From Actinomycetota bacterium (GTDB taxonomy: Bacteria; Desulfobacterota; Deferrimicrobia; Deferrimicrobiales; Deferrimicrobiaceae): a stretch of DNA of 8,011 bases. Below, piece after piece: positions 1 to 5,841 of this stretch. The stretch's first letter is position 1. Each line of letters starts with the position of its first letter. The notes under the pieces are model-generated. The model ran no database searches, was not told the DNA's origin, and saw only the letters and a list, made by a program, of their open reading frames with translations. The stretch covers positions 1 to 8,011 of the forward strand of contig JAENIX010000028.1 in assembly GCA_016844415.1 (NCBI GenBank). Reading direction: 5' to 3'. The translations under genes were made by a program, and so were the position numbers.

Positions 1-2004
1 GTACCGGGGACGATTCAGCGGGTGCGCCATGGTCCCCACGAACTGCCGCGCCGAGTCGCGCGGGAGTTGGGTATCCGTGTCCAGGGGAATCACGTACTTC
101 ACGTTCGATAAAACGGCAGTCTTGCCGGCGACGAGGGAAAAGCGATCCCCTGAGCCGCCGCGCAGAAGCAGATTCAAATCCGCGAGCTTGCCTCGCTTCC
201 GCTCGTAGCCCATCCATATCTGCTCCCGGGGATTCCATCGGCGCGGGCGATGAAAAAGGAAAAACGTGTCGCTCTTTGCATCCCCGTACTTTTCATTCAG
301 CTCTTCGATCCTCTTCCGGGCCAGCCGCAACAGCGGCTCGTCCTCCGGAATCGTTTCCTCGAGCGCATCCCGGAAATCCGTCAGCAGGCCGAAGTACAGG
401 TTGTCGTCCCGGTTGGCCAGGAACCGGACTTCCAGCGCCTCGACCAGATCCTCGATTTCGGGAGCGCTCGTGAGCATCGTCGGGATCACCACCAGGGCGC
501 GCGATTCCTCCGGAATTCCTTCGGAGAAGTCCATTCGCGGCAGCGGATGCGGCGTCACCAGCAACGTGGACAGCCAGTTCGCCAGCGCCACCGCAAGCTG
601 ACTTCCGCCCAGCAGCGAAAGGAACCCCATCGCCGCGAGCAGCCAATCCGGGTACCCGCCGGCATGCGTCTTCGCCAACAGGCTCCCTGTGAACATCGCC
701 GTCAACAGCGCGATCGTGCCGAGATAAAGGAGCAAGGGGAACCGGCGGCTCCTTCGCGCAAGAGCCTCAAGGGGAGACAGGCGCATTTCCGCCGTTCGTT
801 CGAGCTGCGGCAATCCCTTGTCGATCAGGTAGAACCCGACATGCGCCGCCCGATCGTCCCTGCCTCTACTGGACGCGTCCTCGCCGGATAGATGGATCGC
901 TTTGCGCGCCACCTCGCCTTCGGATAGCCGGCTGCTCTTCGCGATCTTCTCCACGGCGTGACGGTAGCGATCACGGGTGGCAATATCCATCTTGCCGTAG
1001 ACTCCGCCAGGATCCTCACGCAGCACCTGCTCGACAACGCTCATCCTCTCGACGAACTCGCGCCAGTCCATCGCTCCCAGAAACCGGAGGCTGCCGATGC
1101 TGTTGCTGATGGAAACCTGGTCGGCGGCCTGTTGTTGGCTCTCCGACCGCACCAACTGCTCGATCGTCAGGCCGGACTCGGAAAGTCGCTGCTCGATCCA
1201 GGTGAGCGGCAATGCCAGAGCGGGGCTCTGTCCCTGCAACCGGCGCGCAAATTCCGCGACAAACGAGCTCACCATCGGCGGGTTCGACCGCGCCATGTCC
1301 GCGGTCACCAGGATCAGGCTCTTCGGATCCTTCTCGGCGATCTCCGTCATCTGTTCCGCCCATTGGGCGGCGCGGTTTCGTTCGATCATGCCGGCGGCGA
1401 TCCGCGCTCCGGCGCGCCGGAGATTCTCGATCAGCGCCAGGCGCAGCATGATCGGGATTGCCCACAATTCGCCCAACGTAAGGAAGGTGACCGTCTGGTA
1501 GGCTGCCACGAAGCTGTCGAGGGTTTCCGGGTCCACCCGTCCATCGCCGTGCGAGATCGTCTCCAGGGCGATGTCGTACACGCGCGGATGTCCCGCCGAT
1601 GGGCCGGAAAGCAAACGAGGCAGTTCCCGGCTGTAACCCTTCGGCAAGTGTCGCCTGGCCGTGCGAATCTGTTCTTCGATCAGGTAGAAGTTGTCGAGCA
1701 GCCATTCCCCGGCCGGCGCAATCCTGCGGTTCGCCTTGACCGCCGCCGTCAGCAGGTTGCAGGCTCCCATCAGGACTTCTTCATTCTCCGCCAGCCGGGC
1801 GAGAAGCCGGTCCTTCACCCCTCTCGGACCCAATTTGTGCGAGTCCGCCAGGGTCTTGCCATGCTGCTTCATCTGTTCGCTGCTGAACAGTTCCGATCGC
1901 AGCGGCGGCTCGTCGCCGGCGAACTTGTTTGCAAATGCGTTCCCGCGGAGGTTTGCTCTCAAATGGGGCAGGTTCCCGAGAATGGACTTGCCGCTCACCT
2001 TCAA
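1..2004 (-). CDS. ndvB: Cyclic beta-1,2-glucan synthase (NdvB/ChvB type), N-terminal part, cut by left edge
   Basis: This is the first 668 codons of a very large inner-membrane enzyme that, in its family, builds cyclic beta-1,2-glucan from UDP-glucose for the periplasm, where it serves osmotic adaptation. The N-terminus carries the family-typical ELFSSEQMKQHGKTLADSHK stretch (about residues 40-60). Hydrophobic segments lie near residues 421-442 and 450-480. The glycosyltransferase domain follows, with a DTD metal/nucleotide-sugar motif at D642-D644 and GTMAHPLNRPRY running to the edge. The rest of the transferase, further membrane spans and the GH94-like phosphorylase domain would lie outside the window. 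The frame is closed upstream by TGA at 2092-2094 and has no early ATG. I chose TTG at 2004 because AAGGAG (2014-2019 on this strand) sits 9 bases before it; GTG at 1998 is the alternative. It is divergent from the 2219 gene, with repeat array A in between. Family assignment is firm; cyclic product and linkage are inferred. Confidence 0.9.
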   Translation of the reverse strand, partial: MKVSGKSILGNLPHLRANLRGNAFANKFAGDEPPLRSELFSSEQMKQHGKTLADSHKLGPRGVKDRLLARLAENEEVLMGACNLLTAAVKANRRIAPAGEWLLDNFYLIEEQIRTARRHLPKGYSRELPRLLSGPSAGHPRVYDIALETISHGDGRVDPETLDSFVAAYQTVTFLTLGELWAIPIMLRLALIENLRRAGARIAAGMIERNRAAQWAEQMTEIAEKDPKSLILVTADMARSNPPMVSSFVAEFARRLQGQSPALALPLTWIEQRLSESGLTIEQLVRSESQQQAADQVSISNSIGSLRFLGAMDWREFVERMSVVEQVLREDPGGVYGKMDIATRDRYRHAVEKIAKSSRLSEGEVARKAIHLSGEDASSRGRDDRAAHVGFYLIDKGLPQLERTAEMRLSPLEALARRSRRFPLLLYLGTIALLTAMFTGSLLAKTHAGGYPDWLLAAMGFLSLLGGSQLAVALANWLSTLLVTPHPLPRMDFSEGIPEESRALVVIPTMLTSAPEIEDLVEALEVRFLANRDDNLYFGLLTDFRDALEETIPEDEPLLRLARKRIEELNEKYGDAKSDTFFLFHRPRRWNPREQIWMGYERKRGKLADLNLLLRGGSGDRFSLVAGKTAVLSNVKYVIPLDTDTQLPRDSARQFVGTMAHPLNRPRY

Positions 2005-2068
2005 GTAGGAGGTCTCCTTCTGCGGTTCAGATATAGATGGGAAAAACCCGATACCCGTTTCTTGGGGA

Positions 2069-2130
2069 TAGGACGAACACCGGTCCGGGAATCAGACAAA
2101 CGGAGATTCGCGTTTCGGACATATGCCGAT
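2069..2130 (+). promoter_or_regulatory. Array A: three 23-bp-phased GGACAAA-type elements
   Basis: Three heptamers start at 2071 (GGACGAA), 2094 (AGACAAA) and 2117 (GGACATA), exactly 23 bp apart on one strand. The array begins with TAGGAC and ends with GCCGAT at 2125-2130; the last element reads as TCGG-N7-CCGA. Arrays B and C have the same length, period and edges. It lies between the divergent ndvB and PA2779-family genes. Its downstream end abuts the putative -35 of the plus-strand promoter, the usual place for an activator site. It could also act on ndvB, whose start is 67 bp from the first heptamer. The bound protein is not known; the neighbouring response regulator is the best guess. 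Confidence 0.8.
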
Positions 2131-2132
2131 GC

Positions 2133-2161
2133 CTGAACCCGGCGGACGGTAATATTATAAT
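2133..2161 (+). promoter_or_regulatory. Putative sigma-70-type promoter of the PA2779-family gene
   Basis: A perfect TATAAT lies at 2156-2161, in a local AT-rich patch within GC-rich sequence. Seventeen bases upstream is CTGAAC (2133-2138), a poor -35 match. A good -10 with a weak -35 directly downstream of array A fits an activator-dependent promoter. The leader down to the ATG at 2219 is about 50 nt and contains the inverted repeat GGCACG (2170-2175)/CGTGCC (2187-2192). Confidence 0.5.
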
Positions 2162-2218
2162 ACGAAGTGGGCACGGCGAGAATTAACGTGCCGTCGAAAA
2201 AAACAGGGAGGTGTTGCC

Positions 2219-2617
2219 ATGGTGACGATTCGCAGAACGGCGTGGTTCTTCGTCCTTGCCATCGTGATGGCGGGGTGGATGGGCGTGCTGGGGTCCTTCC
2301 GGGGAGTGGCCGAGGCGGGCGTGATCGCCTCCCACGGCGGCGCGGGCGATCTCCGGGCGGGAGAAATCGCCAAGGTCCAGACCTTCCTGGAACAGAAGGT
2401 GGTCATGCAGAAACTCGTGGATTACGGCGTTTCCCCCGAGGAGGCGATGGCCAAGATCCGGTCGATGAGCGACAGCGACCTGCACCGGCTTGCCACCTTG
2501 ACCGACCGGGTGGCCGCGGGGGCGGACGGGGTGGGCTGGTTGATCGGATTGGCGGTCCTGGTGATTCTGGTCCTTGTCATCCTGATGCTCATGGACAGAC
2601 GAGTCGTTGTCCGTTGA
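2219..2617 (+). CDS. PA2779-family (DUF6627-like) small membrane protein
   Basis: This 132-residue protein has an N-terminal signal-type segment (about residues 5-33, basic RR then a hydrophobic core, possible cleavage after AEA). A soluble middle follows with the family pattern of 'LEQKVVMQKLVDYGVSPEEA' and an 'MSDSDLHRLA' helix. A second hydrophobic helix lies at about 104-124, and the tail is short and basic. Most of the chain should be periplasmic, anchored by the C-terminal helix. Domain order and motifs match PA2779-type proteins, whose function is not established. The start is supported by AGGGAGGTG (2205-2213) five bases before the ATG. It stands alone behind array A and a TATAAT promoter and is followed by a hairpin, so it is probably monocistronic. 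Function is unknown; an envelope-stress role is inferred only from context. Confidence 0.85.
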   Translation: MVTIRRTAWFFVLAIVMAGWMGVLGSFRGVAEAGVIASHGGAGDLRAGEIAKVQTFLEQKVVMQKLVDYGVSPEEAMAKIRSMSDSDLHRLATLTDRVAAGADGVGWLIGLAVLVILVLVILMLMDRRVVVR

Positions 2618-2637
2618 AAAAAGAGGGACCCCTTTTC

Positions 2638-2667
2638 GGCGCCGCCCTGAGGACGGGCGGCGCCTTA
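2638..2667 (+). terminator. Hairpin after the PA2779-family gene, probable terminator
   Basis: A perfect 10-bp GC-only stem, GGCGCCGCCC (2638-2647) with GGGCGGCGCC (2655-2664), encloses a 7-base loop. It starts 20 bases after the stop codon. Only a short TTAT follows instead of a U tract, so termination efficiency is uncertain. Confidence 0.55.
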
Positions 2668-2714
2668 TCGAGAAACGAAGGTCGAATCCTCTCCGATCGA
2701 GTGGCATCACAGGA

Positions 2715-2744
2715 TTAACAATTGATCGTCTCTGGAGTTAATCT
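2715..2744 (+). promoter_or_regulatory. Possible promoter of the kinase/regulator operon
   Basis: TTAACA (2715-2720) is a 5/6 match to a -35, with 18 bases to TAATCT (2739-2744), a weak -10. This is the only AT-rich stretch between the hairpin at 2638 and the kinase start. No copy of the GGACAAA array is present here, so the operon is not obviously autoregulated through that element. Confidence 0.3.
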
Positions 2745-2792
2745 ACATCAACGGCACGCGGTAGAACGACCCGCCTGTGCACGGGGGTGCAG

Positions 2793-4121
2793 ATGCCATC
2801 GAAATCCCGTTTCATGGCCGAGAATGCCGCCTTGCGGGCGCGCCGGGCCGAACGGGAAGACAAGTCGGCCAACCGGCCCTCCGGCAAGGGGGAGGAGCCG
2901 CCGGAGCGCGCCATCGCCGAACGCGATCGGATCGAGGAGGCGCTGAAGATTTCGGAGGTTCGCTACCGGCGACTCTTCGAGACGGCCAAAGACGGCATCC
3001 TCATCCTGGATGCGGAAACGGGACGGATCACCGACGCAAACCCCTTTCTCCAAGACCTGCTGGGATATTCCCAGGGCGAGTTGCTCGGCAAGATGCTCTG
3101 GGAAATCGGACCATTCAGGGATATCGCCGCCAGCCGGGCCGCATTCAGGAAATTGCAGAGGAAGAAGTATATCCGTTACGACAATCTGCCGCTGGAAACC
3201 AAAGGGCGCCGGCATCGGTATGTCGAGTTTGTCAGCAATGTCTACCGGGTGAATGGCACGAAAGTGATTCAATGCAACATTCGCGACAACACTGCACGCC
3301 ATCAGGCGGAGGAGGTCTTGGCGAACTTCAGCAAAGAGCTGGAAAAGCGAGTGGAGGAGCGAACGACCGAGCTGTTGACGGCGAACAAGCTCTTGAAGAA
3401 GATGCTCGACGAGGGGAAGCGGGCGGAGGAGGAGATCAGGAAATCCCGCGAGCGGTTGCGCAACCTCTCGGGGAGCCTGCAATCCCTGCTCGAGGATGAG
3501 AGGACTCGCATCTCGCGCGAAATCCACGACGAACTGGGACAGGCGTTGACGGCCTTGAAAATTGACCTCTCGTTGACAAGAAGAAGCCTGGTCTCCGGCG
3601 GACATGCCGAGCAGTCCGCGAAAGTTCACGAAAACGAACGCGCTGTAAACCGGATCATCCGGACGGTGCGAAAGATTGCGACCGATCTGAGGCCCGGGAT
3701 CCTGGATGAACTCGGCGTGGCCGCCGCAATCGAATGGATGGCGAAGGATTTCCAGAAACGTACAGGGATAGGCTGCAAAGTTGTCTTACAGGGAGTGGAT
3801 AATATCTCCGACACCGTCCGTGCCACGGCGATCTTCCGCGTCGTTCAGGAGGCCCTGACAAATGTCATGCGCCATGCCGCGGCGTCGCGGGTGAACGTGA
3901 GCTTGAAGAAGAAGGACCGTACCCTGGTTGTAGAGGTGAGAGACAACGGAATCGGGATTACCGAAGGGCGGATGATCGGTTCCAAGTCGTTTGGCCTCAT
4001 CGGGATTCGGGAACGCGTCCGGCTACTCGGAGGTGAAGCCGTAATCCGCGGGAAACCGGGCGAGGGGACCTTGGTACGAGTGACGCTTCCCGAGGGAGAA
4101 GGGGTGAGCGCGAATGCTTAG
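2793..4121 (+). CDS. Cytoplasmic PAS-domain sensor histidine kinase, NarL/UhpB-type (HisKA_3)
   Basis: This is the sensor half of a two-component system, 442 residues from ATG 2793. Domains in order: a charged N-terminal helix (1-50); a PAS domain (about 52-165, with RLFETAKDGILILD and FLQDLLGYS); a coiled coil (about 170-235); a HisKA_3 dimerisation domain with ISREIHDELGQALT, phospho-acceptor His245; and a HATPase_c domain with N-box Asn357 in VVQEALTNVMRHA, G1 box DNGIGI (D384) and G2 box SFGLIGIRERV. All catalytic residues are present. No membrane span is visible, so the signal should be sensed in the cytoplasm, or by a PAS ligand or partner. The start could also be GTG at 2787 or ATG at 2814; I chose ATG 2793 because GGGGGTG (2783-2789) precedes it, though that ribosome site is mediocre. 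It overlaps the next gene by 8 bases, so the pair is one operon. Confidence 0.93.
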   Translation: MPSKSRFMAENAALRARRAEREDKSANRPSGKGEEPPERAIAERDRIEEALKISEVRYRRLFETAKDGILILDAETGRITDANPFLQDLLGYSQGELLGKMLWEIGPFRDIAASRAAFRKLQRKKYIRYDNLPLETKGRRHRYVEFVSNVYRVNGTKVIQCNIRDNTARHQAEEVLANFSKELEKRVEERTTELLTANKLLKKMLDEGKRAEEEIRKSRERLRNLSGSLQSLLEDERTRISREIHDELGQALTALKIDLSLTRRSLVSGGHAEQSAKVHENERAVNRIIRTVRKIATDLRPGILDELGVAAAIEWMAKDFQKRTGIGCKVVLQGVDNISDTVRATAIFRVVQEALTNVMRHAAASRVNVSLKKKDRTLVVEVRDNGIGITEGRMIGSKSFGLIGIRERVRLLGGEAVIRGKPGEGTLVRVTLPEGEGVSANA

Positions 4122-4746
4122 ATTACTGGTCGCCGATGACCATGAAATCGTACGAAAAGGATTGGTGAAGGTACTTGCGGAGATCCTCCAGCCCATCAAG
4201 GTCGACGAGGCGAAAAACGGACAGGAAGCGTTGAGCAAGGTCTTGCAGAGTGAATACGACCTGGTCGTGCTGGACATCAAGATGCCCGGGAAGAGCGGAT
4301 TGGACGTATTGAAGGAGATCAAACAGCACAAGCCGCATCTGCCCGTCCTGATCCTCAGCATGCACCCGGAGGAACAGTTCGCGATACGCGCCATGCGCGC
4401 GGGCGCCTCCGGTTACCTCACGAAGGAATGCGCGGGCGACGAGCTGGTCCTTGCGATCCGGAAAGCGCTGAAAGGAGGGAGATACGTCAGCAGCACGCTC
4501 GCCGAGATCCTGGCCGGTGAATTGAACATCGACTCGGGAAAACCCCTTCACGAAATTCTGTCGGACCGCGAATACCAGGTGATGCTGATGATCGCCTCCG
4601 GAAAACCCGTCGGTGCGATCGCCAAGGAGTTGTGCCTGAGCGCGAAGACGATCAGCAGCTATCGGACCAACATCCTGCTGAAGACGAAGATGAAGAACAA
4701 CGCGGAAATCACCCATTACGCCATCCAGAACAAACTGGTGGATTGA
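4114..4746 (+). CDS. NarL/FixJ-family response regulator (REC + LuxR-type HTH)
   Basis: This 210-residue DNA-binding response regulator is the partner of the upstream kinase. The receiver domain (1-120) has the acidic pair D8/D9, phospho-acceptor D54 in VVLDIKMPG, Ser82 in LILSMHPEE and Lys104 in GYLTKE: a full active site. After a linker, a LuxR/GerE helix-turn-helix occupies about 147-209, with LSDREYQVMLMIASGKPVG and LSAKTISSYR as its hallmark segments. Phosphorylation should drive dimerisation and binding to DNA sites. The ATG lies inside the last codons of the kinase (8-bp overlap), implying translational coupling. Its likely targets, by proximity, are the three 23-bp-phased GGACAAA arrays in this window, though the heptamer does not resemble the E. 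coli NarL site. No clear terminator follows. Confidence 0.94.
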   Translation: MLRLLVADDHEIVRKGLVKVLAEILQPIKVDEAKNGQEALSKVLQSEYDLVVLDIKMPGKSGLDVLKEIKQHKPHLPVLILSMHPEEQFAIRAMRAGASGYLTKECAGDELVLAIRKALKGGRYVSSTLAEILAGELNIDSGKPLHEILSDREYQVMLMIASGKPVGAIAKELCLSAKTISSYRTNILLKTKMKNNAEITHYAIQNKLVD

Positions 4747-4775
4747 TCCGAACCCTCCGGCGCCCCTTCCCGACG

Positions 4776-4837
4776 TAGGACAAACACTGGGTCAAAATTC
4801 GGACAAACAACCACCCGCATTTCGGACGGAAGCCGAT
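4776..4837 (+). promoter_or_regulatory. Array B: three 23-bp-phased GGACAAA elements
   Basis: GGACAAA at 4778, GGACAAA at 4801 and GGACGGA at 4824 are exactly 23 bp apart. The array opens with TAGGAC and closes with GCCGAT (4832-4837), the last element again forming TCGG-N7-CCGA. It starts 30 bp after the response-regulator stop codon and 167 bp before the fibronectin-like gene; the third heptamer is 119 bp from that ATG. A possible extended -10, TGCTATCCC at 4863-4871, lies downstream but is weak. Sequence between the heptamers differs from arrays A and C, so it is the constant elements that are conserved. Confidence 0.78.
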
Positions 4838-4942
4838 TCCGGCCCGCATGGCTGCCGGGAGATGCTATCCCACGGATGATTTCCCCGCGCCGACGGACCG
4901 GATGTTGCCGACCAATCCCTGCCGGAGCGAAGAGGATAAAGC

Positions 4943-5272
4943 ATGGCCAACCGATCTTCGCCTCCCGTCCTTCCTTCCGCGCCTGCCGATCTGTTGGCGG
5001 TCGCGGTCGGCGGTTGCCAGGCGATTCTGGCATGGACCGAATGCGGAGCCGGCGGACTCGGGTTCCGCATCGAGCGCGCTGACGGCATCGGTTCCGGCTG
5101 TCGGTTCTCGGAGATCGGCGGGGTGGGGCCGCATGTCACGGCCTTCCGCGACGCGCGCGTCAAGCCTCGCGCGACCTACTCCTACCGGGTTCATGCATGG
5201 AACGCCTCCGGCGACTCGTCGCACTCCAATGTGGCGAAGGTGACGATGCCTTCCATCGGCACCGGGCCATAG
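4943..5272 (+). CDS. Small single-domain fibronectin type III protein
   Basis: This 109-residue protein is almost entirely one FN3 beta-sandwich. It has SAPADL at residues 12-17, the core Trp31 in AILAWTE, FRIERA (41-46), a Y79-S-Y-R-V strand and the closing WNASGDSSHSN turn (86-96), as in the FN3 modules of secreted bacterial enzymes. It has three cysteines (25, 34, 53), unusual for FN3. No signal peptide, anchor or partner domain is visible, so location and binding target are unknown. AGAGGA (4931-4936) is six bases before the ATG, supporting the start. It follows array B, and its TAG stop (5270-5272) is the first bases of array C. A stand-alone FN3 may be an adhesion or protein-binding module, or a fragment of a longer ancestor. 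The domain call is good; the function is unknown. Confidence 0.75.
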   Translation: MANRSSPPVLPSAPADLLAVAVGGCQAILAWTECGAGGLGFRIERADGIGSGCRFSEIGGVGPHVTAFRDARVKPRATYSYRVHAWNASGDSSHSNVAKVTMPSIGTGP

Positions 5273-5331
5273 GACAAACACCGGGCCGGGAATCGGACAA
5301 ACTGCGATTCGCGATTCGGACAGATGCCGAT
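5270..5331 (+). promoter_or_regulatory. Array C: three 23-bp-phased GGACAAA elements
   Basis: GGACAAA at 5272, GGACAAA at 5295 and GGACAGA at 5318 are exactly 23 bp apart. The array opens with TAGGAC, whose TAG is the stop codon of the FN3 gene, and closes with GCCGAT (5326-5331), giving TCGG-N7-CCGA. It shares the most sequence with array A: both have CACCGG and CCGGGAATC in unit 1, and CCGGCGG exactly 22 bp after the start of the third heptamer (2139 and 5340). The third heptamer is 85 bp before the next ATG. A possible -10 is TAGCAT at 5355-5360. It probably controls the 5403-6177 gene run. Confidence 0.8.
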
Positions 5332-5402
5332 ATTCAAGGCCGGCGGGGAAGGATTAGCATGAGTTCACCTGTGGGGAATCATAGGCGCCGTATCACGGAA
5401 GG

Positions 5403-5564
5403 ATGCGACGAAAAGTGCTCTGGACCATTGCCGTCATCATGCTTGTCCTCTGGGCGCTGGGTTTGGTCACCTCGTACACGATGGGAGGATTCATTCACGT
5501 TCTCCTGGTCATCGCGATCGTGGTGGTACTGATCAATGTCATTCAGGGACGAAAGGTCCTGTAG
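5403..5564 (+). CDS. lmo0937-type small membrane protein
   Basis: This 53-residue, almost wholly hydrophobic protein has two predicted membrane helices (about 5-22 and 29-47), a short TSYTMGG turn between them and a basic tail ending QGRKVL. The core LWTIAVIMLVLWALGLVTS matches the lmo0937 family of tiny membrane proteins, whose function is unknown. The start is uncertain. ATG 5403 is directly abutted by GGAAGG (5397-5402), too close for normal ribosome spacing. GTG 5415 lies 12 bases from that site and would give the family's usual MLWTIAV start. An in-frame TAG at 5382 rules out longer forms. It is first in a run of small envelope genes behind array C, with 48 bases to the next start. Confidence 0.82.
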   Translation: MRRKVLWTIAVIMLVLWALGLVTSYTMGGFIHVLLVIAIVVVLINVIQGRKVL

Positions 5565-5612
5565 CGGTCCTGGAATGCTTCTCCGCGGCGGGTCATGCAG
5601 AGAGGAGACGAG

Positions 5613-5831
5613 ATGAGCGGAATCAGGATTTTGGCGATCGCACTGATCGTGGCCGGCCTCCTGGGGGTGATGTCCGGAAAGTTCAGCTACACCAGGGAGA
5701 CCCACGACGCCAAGGTGGGCTCGCTCGAGCTGTCGATCAAGGAAAAGGAGACGGTCAACATCCCTGCCTGGGCAGGCGTGGCGGCGATAGCGGCCGGCGC
5801 GGCGCTGCTCCTTGCACGCACGAAGAGTTAA
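5613..5831 (+). CDS. DUF3185-family small membrane protein
   Basis: This 72-residue protein has two hydrophobic helices (about 4-20, IRILAIALIVAGLLGVM, and 50-67, WAGVAAIAAGAALLLA). They flank a polar loop with KFSYTRETHDAKVGSLELSI and KEKETVNIP. That layout, with the TRETH...D..VG.L.. loop and a P-x-W-x-G entry into the second helix, matches DUF3185, whose role is not known. An upstream ATG at 5595 would add MQRGDE, but AGAGGAG (5601-5607) sits about six bases before ATG 5613, which I chose. It follows the lmo0937-type gene and is ten bases from the next gene, so it is almost certainly co-transcribed with that one. Genes of this type often occur with BON and lmo0937-type genes in stress-related clusters; this is from family memory, not measured here. 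Confidence 0.82.
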   Translation: MSGIRILAIALIVAGLLGVMSGKFSYTRETHDAKVGSLELSIKEKETVNIPAWAGVAAIAAGAALLLARTKS

Positions 5832-5841
5832 GGAGGAGAGG

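Noticed and set aside
2071..2123. PhoB box or E. coli NarL heptamer
   Set aside because: The PHO box repeats at 11 bp and the NarL site is TACYYMT-like; neither period nor sequence matches.
2069..2130. CRISPR-like short regular repeats
   Set aside because: Only about 7-10 bases per unit are constant, there are just three units, and there are no long repeats or cas genes; the fixed edges and positions before genes fit operators.
958..2136. Long plus-strand open frame of 392 codons
   Set aside because: It is antisense to ndvB, whose minus-strand translation matches family sequence throughout; the plus frame has Arg/Gln-rich composition typical of a GC-rich shadow.
2165..2195. Sigma-54 promoter suggested by GGCACG
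   Set aside because: No GC element at the required -12 spacing follows; the sequence is better read as half of the GGCACG/CGTGCC inverted repeat in the leader.
2748..3629. Minus-strand open frame of 293 codons
   Set aside because: It lies antisense to the histidine kinase, which has complete PAS and kinase motifs; no domain is recognisable in the antisense product.
5270..5331. CsrA/RsmA RNA-binding array (repeated GGA, one in a GAATCG/CGATTC hairpin loop)
   Set aside because: Kept only as an alternative: array A lies upstream of a TATAAT box and so would not be in that transcript, and the GAATCG/CGATTC stem around unit two is not present in A and B.
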